Assembly: GCA_003343905.1 (NCBI GenBank)
Contig: QAKI01000043.1
Location: forward strand, 142,569-206,568
Direction: 5' to 3'
Length of the DNA: 64,000 nt
Source of the DNA: Subdoligranulum variabile
Lineage (GTDB): Bacteria > Bacillota > Clostridia > Oscillospirales > Ruminococcaceae
This document shows, piece after piece, positions 49,049-57,891 of this stretch. Under the pieces are notes generated by a model. The model was not told the origin of the DNA. It ran no database searches and was given only the letters and a program-made list of their open reading frames with translations. The translations under genes and the position numbers were made by a program. Position 1 is the stretch's first letter. Each line of letters begins with the position of its first letter.

Positions 49049-50803
49049 ATGGCGCTTGACGCCGCTACGCTGGCGCTGGTCGCCGGCGAACTGAAGGACA
49101 CCCTGCTGGATGCCAAGATCGACAAGATCTTTGAGCCTACCCGCGACGAGGTGCTGATCACGCTGCGCACCCGCACCGATACTTACCGGCTGCTGCTGTC
49201 GGCACGCAGCGGGTCGGCCCGCGTCTGCCTGACCAACGAAAGTTTTGAAAATCCCCTGACGCCGCCGGGCTTCTGTATGCTGCTGCGCAAGCATCTGACC
49301 GGCGGGCGGCTGATTGCCCTGCGCCGGGAACCGGGGGACCGCATCGTATATTTTGATTTCCGCTGCACCAACGAGATGGGCGACCTTGTGACCAACACGC
49401 TGGCCGCGGAACTGATGGGCCGTTACTCCAACCTGGTGCTGGTGCAGGACGGCCGCATCATCGACGCCCTCAAGCGGGTGGATTTTGAGGACAGCGAGGT
49501 GCGCCAGCTTCTGCCGGGCCTGCCTTATACACTGCCGCCCAAACCGGCCCGCCCGGACTTCCTGGAAGTCAGCGCCGCGTCGCTGGTGGCGGTCGCCTGT
49601 GAAAAGGACCTGCCGGTGGCCGCCGCGCTGGGCAAGGTGGTGGCGGGCGTGGGGCCCATCGTGGTGCGGGAAGCCGTCTGCCGTGCTTTGGGCGAGACCC
49701 CGAAACTTGCCTGCGAACTGGACGAAGCCGAGCGCGCCCGGCTGGCTGCGGCGCTGGATGAACTGAAAGACGGCCATGCGGCGGGCGGCACCCCCACGGC
49801 GGTACGCCTGCCCCAGCCGGACGGCAGCCTGAAGCCGGTGGAGTTCAGCTTCTTTACGCCGCAGCAGTACGGCGGGGCGGCGGTGCTGACCCAGTACCCC
49901 ACCTACAGCGAAATGCTGGAGGATTACTACGCCACCAAAGACCGGGCCGAACGCCTGCGGCAGAAAAGCCGTGAACTCTACAAGGCCGTGCACAATATGC
50001 ACGAGCGCGCCGTCCGCAAACAGGCGGCGCGGCGGGAGGAACTGGCCCAGTCCGCCAAGGCGGACACCCTGCGCCTGTACGGCGAACTGCTGCAGGCGAA
50101 CCTGTGGGCCATGCACAAGGGCGACCGGCAGGTGACGGTGCAGAACTATTACACGGGCGAGGACGTGACGATCCGGCTGGATCCGCGCCTGGCCCCCAAC
50201 GAGAACGCCCAGAAGTATTTCAAGGATTATAAAAAGAAGCAGACCGCCCACGCCATGCTGCAAAAGCTGCTGGTGGAAGGGGAGGCCGAGATCGAATATC
50301 TGGGCACCGTGCTATATGAGGTGGAATCCGCCCCCGGCGAGGCAGCCCTCAACGAGATCCGCGCCGAATTGAAAAGCCAGGGCTACCTGAAATACTACAA
50401 GCAGCGGGACCGCAAGCAGAAACCGGCGGATTTCCTGCGTTATACCTCCAGCGACGGTTTCGAGATCCTTGTGGGGCGCAACAACCTGCAGAACGACAAG
50501 CTGACCCTGCACACCGCCCGCGGCAAGGATCTGTGGTTCCATGTGCAGAAAGCGCCCGGCAGCCATTGCGTGATCATGAGCCGCGGGCTGGACATCCCCG
50601 ATACGACGAAAGAGGAAGCCGCCGAACTGGCGGTGCTCCATTCCAGCCAGAACGGCGGGGCCAAGGTGGCGGTGGATACCACCGAAGTGAAAAATATCTG
50701 GAAAGCCAACGGCGCCAAGCCGGGCATGGTGCTGTACAACGTCTATACCACGGTGTACGTCACCCCGCGCTCCGGGCTGGAAGAACAGCTCAAAAAGCGC
50801 TGA
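49049..50803 (+). CDS. rqcH: Ribosome quality control protein RqcH (NFACT family)
   Basis: 584 residues. N-terminal NFACT domain (LKDTLLDAKIDKIFEPTRDEVLITL, TPPGFCMLLRKHLTGGRL, ELMGRYSNLVLV), a long coiled coil (about 290-420), and the C-terminal NFACT-R domain with ILVGRNNLQNDKLTL, GKDLWFHVQKAPGSHCVI. RqcH binds split 50S subunits carrying stalled peptides and tRNA-Ala and adds C-terminal alanine tails for degradation. Older annotation calls it fibronectin-binding protein. Confidence 0.95.
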   Translation: MALDAATLALVAGELKDTLLDAKIDKIFEPTRDEVLITLRTRTDTYRLLLSARSGSARVCLTNESFENPLTPPGFCMLLRKHLTGGRLIALRREPGDRIVYFDFRCTNEMGDLVTNTLAAELMGRYSNLVLVQDGRIIDALKRVDFEDSEVRQLLPGLPYTLPPKPARPDFLEVSAASLVAVACEKDLPVAAALGKVVAGVGPIVVREAVCRALGETPKLACELDEAERARLAAALDELKDGHAAGGTPTAVRLPQPDGSLKPVEFSFFTPQQYGGAAVLTQYPTYSEMLEDYYATKDRAERLRQKSRELYKAVHNMHERAVRKQAARREELAQSAKADTLRLYGELLQANLWAMHKGDRQVTVQNYYTGEDVTIRLDPRLAPNENAQKYFKDYKKKQTAHAMLQKLLVEGEAEIEYLGTVLYEVESAPGEAALNEIRAELKSQGYLKYYKQRDRKQKPADFLRYTSSDGFEILVGRNNLQNDKLTLHTARGKDLWFHVQKAPGSHCVIMSRGLDIPDTTKEEAAELAVLHSSQNGGAKVAVDTTEVKNIWKANGAKPGMVLYNVYTTVYVTPRSGLEEQLKKR

Positions 50804-50824
50804 GATGTAAATTTTACGCAGGAT

Positions 50825-50849
50825 CCCGTGCCGCACTGTGCGGCGCGGG
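50825..50849 (+). terminator. Terminator of rqcH
   Basis: Arms CCCGTGCCGCA (50825-50835) and TGCGGCGCGGG (50839-50849), one G-T pair, loop CTG, followed by GCTTTTGTG. Confidence 0.82.
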
Positions 50850-50953
50850 GCTTTTGTGTTATACTGAAAGAAAGTACCGGGAGGTTTTCGGGGCTTTTTC
50901 CAAAAAATGCCCTGGGATCATCTGCCTGCGGCCCTGAAAGGGAGGGAATGACC

Positions 50954-52048
50954 ATGAAACCCGCACTGTCCTGTCTATTGCTTTCGTCCCTGCTGCTGAC
51001 GGCCTGCGCCCCGGCGGCGTCCACGGCCCAGCCTGCGGCCAGCCCGACGCCGTCGGCTGCGCCGCCTGCGGCGACCGCAACCCCGGCTGCCACGCCGGAC
51101 CCGACGGCGACGCCCACGCCCACGCCTTCCCCGGTGCCGACGGCGGCCCCGCTGCCCCAGACGACCTTGGAGGAATGGGCGGCTGCAATGCCGCGGACGC
51201 CGGAATACGACATTGCGGAAGGCCCCATCAAGTTGCAGGACTATGTGGCGTGGCCGGACCAGCCGGTGACATTGGAGATCCTCAGTTGGAACGGAACGCT
51301 GGAAGAAGCGGCGGAAGCCTATCATGTCCCGCTGGAAACGCTGCTGGCGATGAACCCTGACCCGGAAATGTCGGATCATACCAGTGACGGTTCGACGGTT
51401 TATTATAACCTGAAGCTGCAGGATGAATACATCGTTCCCAAACCGATGGTCAAGTACGTGACGGTCTCCACGCCCTGGGTGGAAAATTCCATTGAACGTA
51501 CTGACAATTATATGGTGCCGGCCACACTCAGCGATCAGGCGGCTGCCTGCATGGCGACGGCGTATGACTTCCAGTATGAACACTACGGGATGCATGTGGG
51601 CATCGAACCGTCGGAGCGGGACGAGGAAAGCGGCCTGTATTACACCACGGAGGGGGCGCTTTGCACGACCTACAGTGAGCTGACCCAATATATGGAAAAC
51701 GTCTATGCCCCCGAATGCTGCGACGCACTGCTGGGCAGCCCGGAAGTAAAGTGGGAGGGCAACTTCACCGAAAAAATTTACTATCAGGGCGAAAATGACA
51801 CCATTTGCTTCGTTGGTGGAGATCGAGGTTCCAACATTGCCTACTGTGGCAAGAGTTTCACCGAACCCGAACTGCAGCCGGATGGCAGCATTGAGTTCTG
51901 GCAACTCTCCCTGATGGTAGAGAGCGACGACTTTGTAGGTTGGGGTGAAGGCATCACCTATACGCCGGATACGGCCAGCGCGTCTCTCGTGCGTCTGGAA
52001 CCCACCGAAACCGGCTGGCGCGTGGCGCAATTGGCACTTCCGAACTGA
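50954..52048 (+). CDS. Lipoprotein of unknown function, paralogue 1
   Basis: 364 residues. Lipoprotein signal with lipobox LLTAC (Cys about residue 17), then a roughly 55-residue Ala/Pro/Thr-rich linker (TPTPTPSPVPTAAP) suited to spanning the cell wall. The globular part includes a LysM-like segment, VTLEILSWNGTLEEAAEAYHVPLETLLAMNP, followed by an unassigned domain (MATAYDFQYEHYGMHVG...). Start at 50954; an ATG two codons earlier is too near the GGAGGG site. The next gene encodes a shorter relative, and a 99-bp stretch of the linker region is almost identical in both genes. Role unknown; probably wall-associated. Confidence 0.82.
   Translation: MKPALSCLLLSSLLLTACAPAASTAQPAASPTPSAAPPAATATPAATPDPTATPTPTPSPVPTAAPLPQTTLEEWAAAMPRTPEYDIAEGPIKLQDYVAWPDQPVTLEILSWNGTLEEAAEAYHVPLETLLAMNPDPEMSDHTSDGSTVYYNLKLQDEYIVPKPMVKYVTVSTPWVENSIERTDNYMVPATLSDQAAACMATAYDFQYEHYGMHVGIEPSERDEESGLYYTTEGALCTTYSELTQYMENVYAPECCDALLGSPEVKWEGNFTEKIYYQGENDTICFVGGDRGSNIAYCGKSFTEPELQPDGSIEFWQLSLMVESDDFVGWGEGITYTPDTASASLVRLEPTETGWRVAQLALPN
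51001..51099 (+). repeat. Lipoprotein linker repeat, copy 1
   Basis: 99 bp, identical at 96 positions to 52171-52269. It encodes the lipobox Cys and first half of the Pro/Ala/Thr linker. Flanking parts of the two genes are strongly diverged. Confidence 0.9.
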
Positions 52049-52123
52049 ATGATTTGTATAATTTTATAATATAATACAAAATGTATAGAAAAAACTGGCG
52101 AATCTGCGAAAGAAGGGAATGTA

Positions 52124-53113
52124 ATGTCCGCGAAGTGGTGGCTGCTCCCGATGGTGTTCCTGCTTTTACCGGCCTGCGCCCCGGCGGCGTCCACGGCCCA
52201 GCCTGCGCCCACCCCGACGCCGTCGGCTGCGCCGCCTGCGGCGACCGCAACCCCGGCCGCCACGCCGGAGGATACGGGCTGGGAATGGTCTGAGTATCTG
52301 CGCTATGAAGGGGAACACACGGCGGCCCTGCGGGACGGCAGCCCCATCCCGCAGGGGACGCTGCCGTTATATTATAGAGGAAACTGGAAGGACTGCACTT
52401 GGGCGGAACTGGCCGAAGAGACCGGCTTTGCCGCGGAGGATCTGCGCGCCCTCAATCCCCAAGTGCGGGAAGGGGAGGACGGCCGCTTGCAGGGGAACGT
52501 TTTTGATCTGCTGCTTGCGGAGGAATACCTGATTCCCCAGACGGCGGAAGCGGAGGTCACCGTCACCGTGCCGTCCATGCCGGAAGCGTACCGGGAGTGC
52601 AGCTACCAGGTGCCCGCGTCCCTTCCTCAGGAAGCGGCCGCGGCGTTGGCGCTCGCATATTATAATCTGGAAGCCGAGGGGCAGGGGTTCGTTACGGAAC
52701 CCTCTGAGGTGGACGGCTACAACCGGGTGACCTCCGGCGTGCGTTTTACGACCTTCTCCCGCGCGGAAGAATACTTTTCCACATTCTACGCGCCGGATGT
52801 GCTGGCTTCTCTGCTGGAACCGGTGCCCTGGCAGAGCGAAAAGCCCGCAGCCTACTACGCGCAAGGGGAGGGGGACGCGCTGCTTCTTCAGGGCTACGCC
52901 TTCGATCATATCATCCCCCAGTCCGGCTACACCCATACCGAGCCGGAACAGCAGGCGGACGGCAGCCTGCGCTTTGCCGGGGTGTGCATCATCATGACGG
53001 ACGATATGGGGGAGCCGCTGCCGCAGGATGCCTGCAGGCTGTATTATGCCCCCACTGTGCTGGTGGAAACGCCGGATGGGTGGCGTGTGCAGCAGGCTGA
53101 TTCGCTGTTTTGA
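52124..53113 (+). CDS. Lipoprotein of unknown function, paralogue 2
   Basis: 329 residues. Lipobox LLPAC (Cys about residue 18), a shorter Ala/Pro/Thr linker, then a globular part with the same order as paralogue 1: a LysM-like segment (CTWAELAEETGFAAEDLRALNPQV), a YLIPQT turn (compare YIVPKP) and a domain with AALALAYYNLEAEGQGFVTEPSE, FTTFSRAEEYFSTFYAPDVLASLL and a C-terminal VETPDGWRVQQAD (compare LEPTETGWRVAQLA). An AT-rich gap of 75 nt (TATAAT-like at about 52057-52070) separates the genes and may carry a second promoter. Function unknown. Confidence 0.82.
   Translation: MSAKWWLLPMVFLLLPACAPAASTAQPAPTPTPSAAPPAATATPAATPEDTGWEWSEYLRYEGEHTAALRDGSPIPQGTLPLYYRGNWKDCTWAELAEETGFAAEDLRALNPQVREGEDGRLQGNVFDLLLAEEYLIPQTAEAEVTVTVPSMPEAYRECSYQVPASLPQEAAAALALAYYNLEAEGQGFVTEPSEVDGYNRVTSGVRFTTFSRAEEYFSTFYAPDVLASLLEPVPWQSEKPAAYYAQGEGDALLLQGYAFDHIIPQSGYTHTEPEQQADGSLRFAGVCIIMTDDMGEPLPQDACRLYYAPTVLVETPDGWRVQQADSLF
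52171..52269 (+). repeat. Lipoprotein linker repeat, copy 2
   Basis: Second copy of the 99-bp segment, three mismatches relative to 51001-51099 (offset 1170). Confidence 0.9.
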
Positions 53114-53185
53114 GTGCGCGGGATGCATCTTTCGGCAAAACGCAGAATTTTTTCAAAAAAATTTAGAAAAACGCCCAAAAAACAC

Positions 53186-53214
53186 TTGCAACGCCGGGAA
53201 ACGTGTGTTATAAT
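53186..53214 (+). promoter_or_regulatory. Promoter upstream of the S10-spc ribosomal operon (P1)
   Basis: TTGCAA (53186-53191) and TATAAT (53209-53214) with a 17-nt spacer. It lies 348 nt before rpsJ, leaving an unusually long leader. Confidence 0.82.
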
Positions 53215-53491
53215 CAGTCTCGGCTGCGAAAGGCTTGGGCAGGTTGCCTACAAGCGTTCTGCGCAAGCCGCGATATGCGTTGATGCGGGAGGTTGCCGCC
53301 ACTGCCTTAGGGTGGCGGGTTTTTCCGCGGAGTATGTCCGATCTTAGAACCGGGCGAAAGAATTACGGAAACAAAGGGACAAGTACGTCGCTGCATTCTG
53401 CGGCACGGACCAATGTTCAACTGACTTTGTGTAGATTCTTTCCGGGAGAACTGTGTGGACACGGTTCACCGGATTTTGTCGTGCGAAGCTG
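53215..53491 (+). promoter_or_regulatory. Structured leader or small RNA upstream of rpsJ
   Basis: No coding frame is convincing. Two terminator-like hairpins are present: CCGCCAC (53296-53302) with GTGGCGG (53312-53318), followed by GTTTTT; and TCCGG plus GAACTGTGT (53441-53456) with ACACGGTTC plus CCGGA (53459-53473), followed by TTTTG. They suggest attenuation of ribosomal-protein transcription, or an independent small RNA of about 110 or 265 nt made from P1. A ribosomal-protein (L4-type) autoregulatory site is another possibility. Confidence 0.5.
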
Positions 53492-53520
53492 TTGAACGCC
53501 CGGAAACGTGTGTGATTTAT
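53492..53520 (+). promoter_or_regulatory. Degenerate repeat of P1 close to rpsJ (possible P2)
   Basis: The 19-nt block 53495-53513 matches 53190-53208 at 18 of 19 positions. It gives TTGAAC (53492-53497), a 17-nt spacer and ATTTAT (53515-53520), that is, a weakened copy of the P1 promoter 305 nt downstream. Confidence 0.45.
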
Positions 53521-53561
53521 CGGCTCGCCTAAGGCACAAATTTTTACAGGAGGCGAAAGCA

Positions 53562-53873
53562 ATGGCAGTCAAAGAAAAAATCAGAATCCGTCTTAAGAGC
53601 TACGATGCATCCCTGATCGATGCGGCGGCCCAGAAGATCGTGGAGACCGCGAAGCGCACCGGTGCCCGCGTGTCCGGCCCGATCCCCCTGCCCACCGACA
53701 AGGAGATCGTCACGATCCTGCGCGCGGTCCACAAGTACAAGGACAGCCGCGAGCAGTTCGAGACCCGCACCCACAAGCGTCTGATCGACATTCTGAAGCC
53801 GTCCAACAAGACGGTCGAGGCTCTCATGAGCCTGCAGCTCCCCGCGGGCGTTGACATCGAGATCAAGCTGTGA
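53562..53873 (+). CDS. rpsJ: 30S ribosomal protein S10
   Basis: 103 residues, complete. IRIRLKSYDASLIDAAAQKIVETAKRTGARVSGPIPLPT and REQFETRTHKRLIDILKP are the universal S10 motifs. Start at 53562 (MAVKEK) after AGGAGG. First gene of the S10-spc operon. Besides its place in the 30S head, S10 can act as NusE in antitermination. A 161-nt gap follows before rplC. Confidence 0.98.
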   Translation: MAVKEKIRIRLKSYDASLIDAAAQKIVETAKRTGARVSGPIPLPTDKEIVTILRAVHKYKDSREQFETRTHKRLIDILKPSNKTVEALMSLQLPAGVDIEIKL

Positions 53874-54034
53874 TCGAACGCTTCTTACATTTATATGCCG
53901 GTACGCGCAGCCGTGATCTGTGAACCGCCGGCCGGTAAGAAGATCGAAAACGCCGATCTCGCTGTGAACACACAGCGGAGAGGTCATGTTGATGGGAAAC
54001 CACCAACCAATAACCTTTACAGGAGGACAAAACA
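53874..54034 (+). promoter_or_regulatory. Structured spacer between rpsJ and rplC
   Basis: At 161 nt it is the longest spacer in the operon. It can form TCTCGCTGTG/CACAGCGGAGA (about 53957-53982) and a GAAA-capped hairpin GTTGATGG/CCACCAAC (about 53990-54010). No gene or terminator T-run; an RNA control or processing element is plausible. Confidence 0.4.
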
Positions 54035-54667
<633 letters not shown>

Positions 54668-54681
54668 AGGAGGAAAACACA

Positions 54682-55302
54682 ATGGCACAGTTTGATGTCG
54701 TCGATATGAACGGCAAGAAGGTTTCCACCGTTGAGCTTTCCGACGCCGTGTTCGGGATCACCCCGAACGAGAAGGCTGTCCACGAGGCAGTCGTCAACTT
54801 CCTGGCCAACCAGCGCCAGGGCACCCAGAACACCAAGATCCGCAAGGAAGTCCGCGGCGGCGGCCGCAAGCCGTGGCGCCAGAAGGGCACCGGCCACGCC
54901 CGTCAGGGTTCTATCCGCGCTCCGCAGTGGACCCACGGCGGCGTTGCCCTGGGCCCCAAGCCCCGCAGCTACTACTACACCATCAACAAGAAGGTCAAGC
55001 GCCTGGCTCTGCTCAGTGCCCTGTCCGACAAGGCTGCCAACGGCAACCTGATCATCGTGGACAAGATCGCCGCTGACGCTTACAAGACCAAGGCTGTCGT
55101 CGCCTTCCTGGCTGCTGTGGGCGCCGGCAAGAAGAACCTGATCGTCAACGACTCCATGGATGAGAAGTTCGTCAAGAGCGCCGCCAACATCCCCGGTGTC
55201 AAGACTGCCGCTACCGGCGTCAACACCTACGATGTGGTCAACGCCGACAAGCTGATCCTCAGCCTGGACGCTGCCAAGAAACTTGAGGAGGTATATGCGT
55301 GA
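54682..55302 (+). CDS. rplD: 50S ribosomal protein L4
   Basis: 206 residues. The exit-tunnel loop RGGGRKPWRQKGTGHARQGSIRAPQWTHGG is complete, followed by SYYYTINKKVKRLALLSALS. In many bacteria L4 represses its own operon by acting on the leader RNA, which is of interest given the long structured leader here. Stop and rplW start overlap (TGATG). Confidence 0.98.
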   Translation: MAQFDVVDMNGKKVSTVELSDAVFGITPNEKAVHEAVVNFLANQRQGTQNTKIRKEVRGGGRKPWRQKGTGHARQGSIRAPQWTHGGVALGPKPRSYYYTINKKVKRLALLSALSDKAANGNLIIVDKIAADAYKTKAVVAFLAAVGAGKKNLIVNDSMDEKFVKSAANIPGVKTAATGVNTYDVVNADKLILSLDAAKKLEEVYA

Positions 55303-55595
55303 TGAAATTCGCACAGGACATCGTTCTCGCCCCCGTCATCACCGAGAACTCCATGGCTGGCATTGCCGATAAGAAGTACACCTTCAAGGTTGCCACCGAC
55401 GCCACCAAGATCGACATCGCCAAGGCGGTCGAAGAACTGTTCGGCGTCAAGGTCGCCAAGGTCAACACCATTTCGGTGCGCGGCCGTTACCGCCGCCAGG
55501 GCATGCACGCCGGCTACACCGCCAAGAGCAAGAAGGCCATCGTGACCCTGACCCCCGACTCCAAGGAGATCGAGTTCTTCAACAGCATGGTCTGA
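55302..55595 (+). CDS. rplW: 50S ribosomal protein L23
   Basis: 97 residues: APVITENSMAGIADKKYTFKVATDATKIDIAKAVEELFGVKVAKVNT and the basic loop RGRYRRQGMHAGYTAKSKKAIVTL. Start at ATG 55302, which shares a base with the rplD stop; a GTG one codon earlier is not needed. L23 forms the docking site for trigger factor and SRP at the tunnel exit. A 103-nt spacer follows. Confidence 0.97.
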   Translation: MKFAQDIVLAPVITENSMAGIADKKYTFKVATDATKIDIAKAVEELFGVKVAKVNTISVRGRYRRQGMHAGYTAKSKKAIVTLTPDSKEIEFFNSMV

Positions 55596-55698
55596 TGACC
55601 CGGCAGGCCCTGCCTGCCACCCGGGACCCCGCCGAGGGATCCGATTATGGGGATATGACCCCGATAAGAATTCATAAGATACTAATAAGGAGAACATC

Positions 55699-56529
55699 AT
55701 GGCTATCAAAAAGTACAAGCCGACTACCCCCGGCCGCCGTGGCATGACTGTTACCGATTACAGCGTGCTGTCCAAGGTCGCGCCGGAGCGCAGCCTGCTC
55801 GAGTCCAAGAAAAAGCATGCCGGCCGCAACAACACCGGCAAGATCACCGTCCGCCACCATGGCGGCGGCAACCGCGTGAAATACCGCGTCATCGACTTCA
55901 AGCGCAACAAGTTTGACGTCCCCGCGACCGTCAAGACGCTGGAGTACGATCCGAACCGCTCCGCTTTCATCGCCCTGATCGAGTACACCGACGGCGTCAA
56001 GAGCTACATCCTGGCTCCCGACGGCCTGAAGGTGGGCGACACCGTCATGGCCGGCCCCAGCGCCGACATCAAGCCCGGCAACGCCCTGCCCTTCGAGAAC
56101 ATCCCCGTCGGTACCATGATCCACAACATCGAGCTCTACCCCGGCAAGGGCGGCCAGCTGGTCCGTTCCGCCGGCGTCATGGCGCAGCTCATGGCGAAGG
56201 AGAATGGTTACGCTCTGGTCCGTCTGCCCTCCGGTGAAATGCGCAACGTTCGTCTGAACTGCATCGCCACCGTCGGCGTGGTCTCCAACCTGGACCATGA
56301 GAACGTCAACCTGGGCAAGGCCGGCCGCAAGCGCCACATGGGCGTCCGTCCCGGCAGCCGCGGTTCCGTCATGAACCCCTGCGATCACCCGCACGGCGGC
56401 GGCGAAGGCCGCGCCCCGGTCGGTCATTCCGGCCCGCGTACTCCGTGGGGCAAGCCCGCTCTGGGCCTGAAGACCCGCAAACACAAGGCACGCAGCGACA
56501 AGTTCATCGTCAAGCGCGCCAATGGCTAA
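55699..56529 (+). CDS. rplB: 50S ribosomal protein L2
   Basis: 276 residues. KKYKPTTPGRRGMTVTDYS at the start, HHGGGNRVKYRVIDFKRN, and the highly conserved NPCDHPHGGGEGRAPVGHSGPRTPWGKPALG loop with the His essential for peptidyl transfer. Preceded by AAGGAG. Confidence 0.98.
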   Translation: MAIKKYKPTTPGRRGMTVTDYSVLSKVAPERSLLESKKKHAGRNNTGKITVRHHGGGNRVKYRVIDFKRNKFDVPATVKTLEYDPNRSAFIALIEYTDGVKSYILAPDGLKVGDTVMAGPSADIKPGNALPFENIPVGTMIHNIELYPGKGGQLVRSAGVMAQLMAKENGYALVRLPSGEMRNVRLNCIATVGVVSNLDHENVNLGKAGRKRHMGVRPGSRGSVMNPCDHPHGGGEGRAPVGHSGPRTPWGKPALGLKTRKHKARSDKFIVKRANG

Positions 56530-56545
56530 GGGAGGTAATTGAACA

Positions 56546-56821
56546 ATGTCTAGAAGCACCAAGAAGGGCCCTTACGTTCTGCCTTCCCTGATGAAAAAGG
56601 TCGAAGCCATGAACGAGAGCGGCAAGAAGAGCGTCGTCAAGACCTGGAGCCGTTCCTCCACCATCTTCCCCGAGTTCGTCGGTCACACCTTCGCCGTTCA
56701 TGACGGCCGCAAGCATGTGCCCGTTTACGTCACCGAGGACATGGTCGGTCACAAGCTGGGCGAATTCGCGCCCACCCGCAAGTTCACCGGCCACGCCGGC
56801 GGCAAGACTGCCGGTAAGTAA
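56546..56821 (+). CDS. rpsS: 30S ribosomal protein S19
   Basis: 91 residues: MSRSTKKGPYVLPSLMKKVE, KTWSRSSTIFPEFVGHTFAVHDGRKHVPVYVTEDMVGHKLGEFAPTRKFTGH. Normal length; binds the 30S head near the A site together with S13. Confidence 0.98.
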   Translation: MSRSTKKGPYVLPSLMKKVEAMNESGKKSVVKTWSRSSTIFPEFVGHTFAVHDGRKHVPVYVTEDMVGHKLGEFAPTRKFTGHAGGKTAGK

Positions 56822-56838
56822 GAGAGGAGGAACATCGA

Positions 56839-57174
56839 ATGGAAGCACGGGCTATTCTCCGTTACGCCCGCATCAGTCCCCGTAAGGTTTCGATCGTGAT
56901 GGACCTCATCCGTAACAAACCCCTGGACGAAGCGCTGGCTATCCTGCAGTACACCCCGAAGGCCGCCTGCGAGCCCCTTCTCAAGCTGGTGAACTCTGCT
57001 GCCGCGAATGCGGAAAACAATTTCCAAATGGACCGCAACAACCTGTACGTCGCAGAATGCTATGTCTGCCCCGGCCCCACGCTCAAGCGCATCATGCCGC
57101 GCGCCCAGGGCCGTGCGTACCGCATCCTCAAGCGCACCAGCCACATGACTGTTGTGCTGAAAGAGAAAGAGTAA
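56839..57174 (+). CDS. rplV: 50S ribosomal protein L22
   Basis: 111 residues. ARAILRYARISPRKVSIVMDLIRNKPLDEALAILQYTPKAACEPLLKLVNSAAANAENN and the tunnel-lining hairpin VCPGPTLKRIMPRAQGRAYRILKRTSH. This hairpin is where macrolide-resistance changes usually occur; it looks wild type. Confidence 0.98.
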   Translation: MEARAILRYARISPRKVSIVMDLIRNKPLDEALAILQYTPKAACEPLLKLVNSAAANAENNFQMDRNNLYVAECYVCPGPTLKRIMPRAQGRAYRILKRTSHMTVVLKEKE

Positions 57175-57186
57175 GGAGGTAAACAA

Positions 57187-57891
57187 ATGGGCCAGAAAGT
57201 CAATCCCCACGGCATGCGCGTGGGTGTTATCAAAGATTGGGACAGCCGCTGGTTTACCTCTAAGCAGGCATTCGGCGACACCCTGGTCGAGGACTACAAG
57301 ATCCGTAAGACCCTGAAGAAGCAGCTCTACGCTGCCGGCGTTCCCAAGATCGAGATCGAGCGTACCGTCGACAGCCAGACCGGCGCCCCCCGCGTGAAGG
57401 TCAACGTCTTCTGCGCGAAGCCCGGCATGGTCATCGGCAAGGGCGGCTCTGAGAGCGCCAAGATCGAGAAGCAGCTCGCCAAGCTGACCGGCAAGGCCGT
57501 CAACCTGAACATCATCGAGGTCAAGGGCACCACCACCAACGCCCAGCTCGTTGCGGAGGACGTCGCCTCCCAGCTGGAGCGCCGCATCGCTTTCCGCCGC
57601 GCCATGAAGCAGGCGATCCGCAATGCCATGCAGCCGCGTGACCGCAGCGCCACGCCTGCCAAGGGTATCAAGGTGACCTGCTCCGGCCGTCTGGCTGGCG
57701 CCGATATCGCCCGCACCGAAAGCTACCACGAGGGCACCATCCCCCTGCAGACCCTGCGCGCTGATATCGACTACGGCTTCGCCGAGGCCAACACCACCTA
57801 CGGCAAGGTCGGCGTCAAGGTCTGGATCTACAAAGGCGAGATCCTGAAGGGCGCCAAGGCCCCGGCTAAGAAGGAAGGAGGCAAACAGTAA
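57187..57891 (+). CDS. rpsC: 30S ribosomal protein S3
   Basis: 234 residues: MGQKVNPHGMRVGVIKDWDSRWF, the KH-domain GMVIGKGGSESAKIEKQLAKLTGK, and the C-terminal GRLAGADIARTESYHEGTIPLQTLRADIDYGFAEANTTYGKVGVKVWIYKGEIL. Its stop shares a base with the rplP start (TAATG). Confidence 0.98.
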   Translation: MGQKVNPHGMRVGVIKDWDSRWFTSKQAFGDTLVEDYKIRKTLKKQLYAAGVPKIEIERTVDSQTGAPRVKVNVFCAKPGMVIGKGGSESAKIEKQLAKLTGKAVNLNIIEVKGTTTNAQLVAEDVASQLERRIAFRRAMKQAIRNAMQPRDRSATPAKGIKVTCSGRLAGADIARTESYHEGTIPLQTLRADIDYGFAEANTTYGKVGVKVWIYKGEILKGAKAPAKKEGGKQ

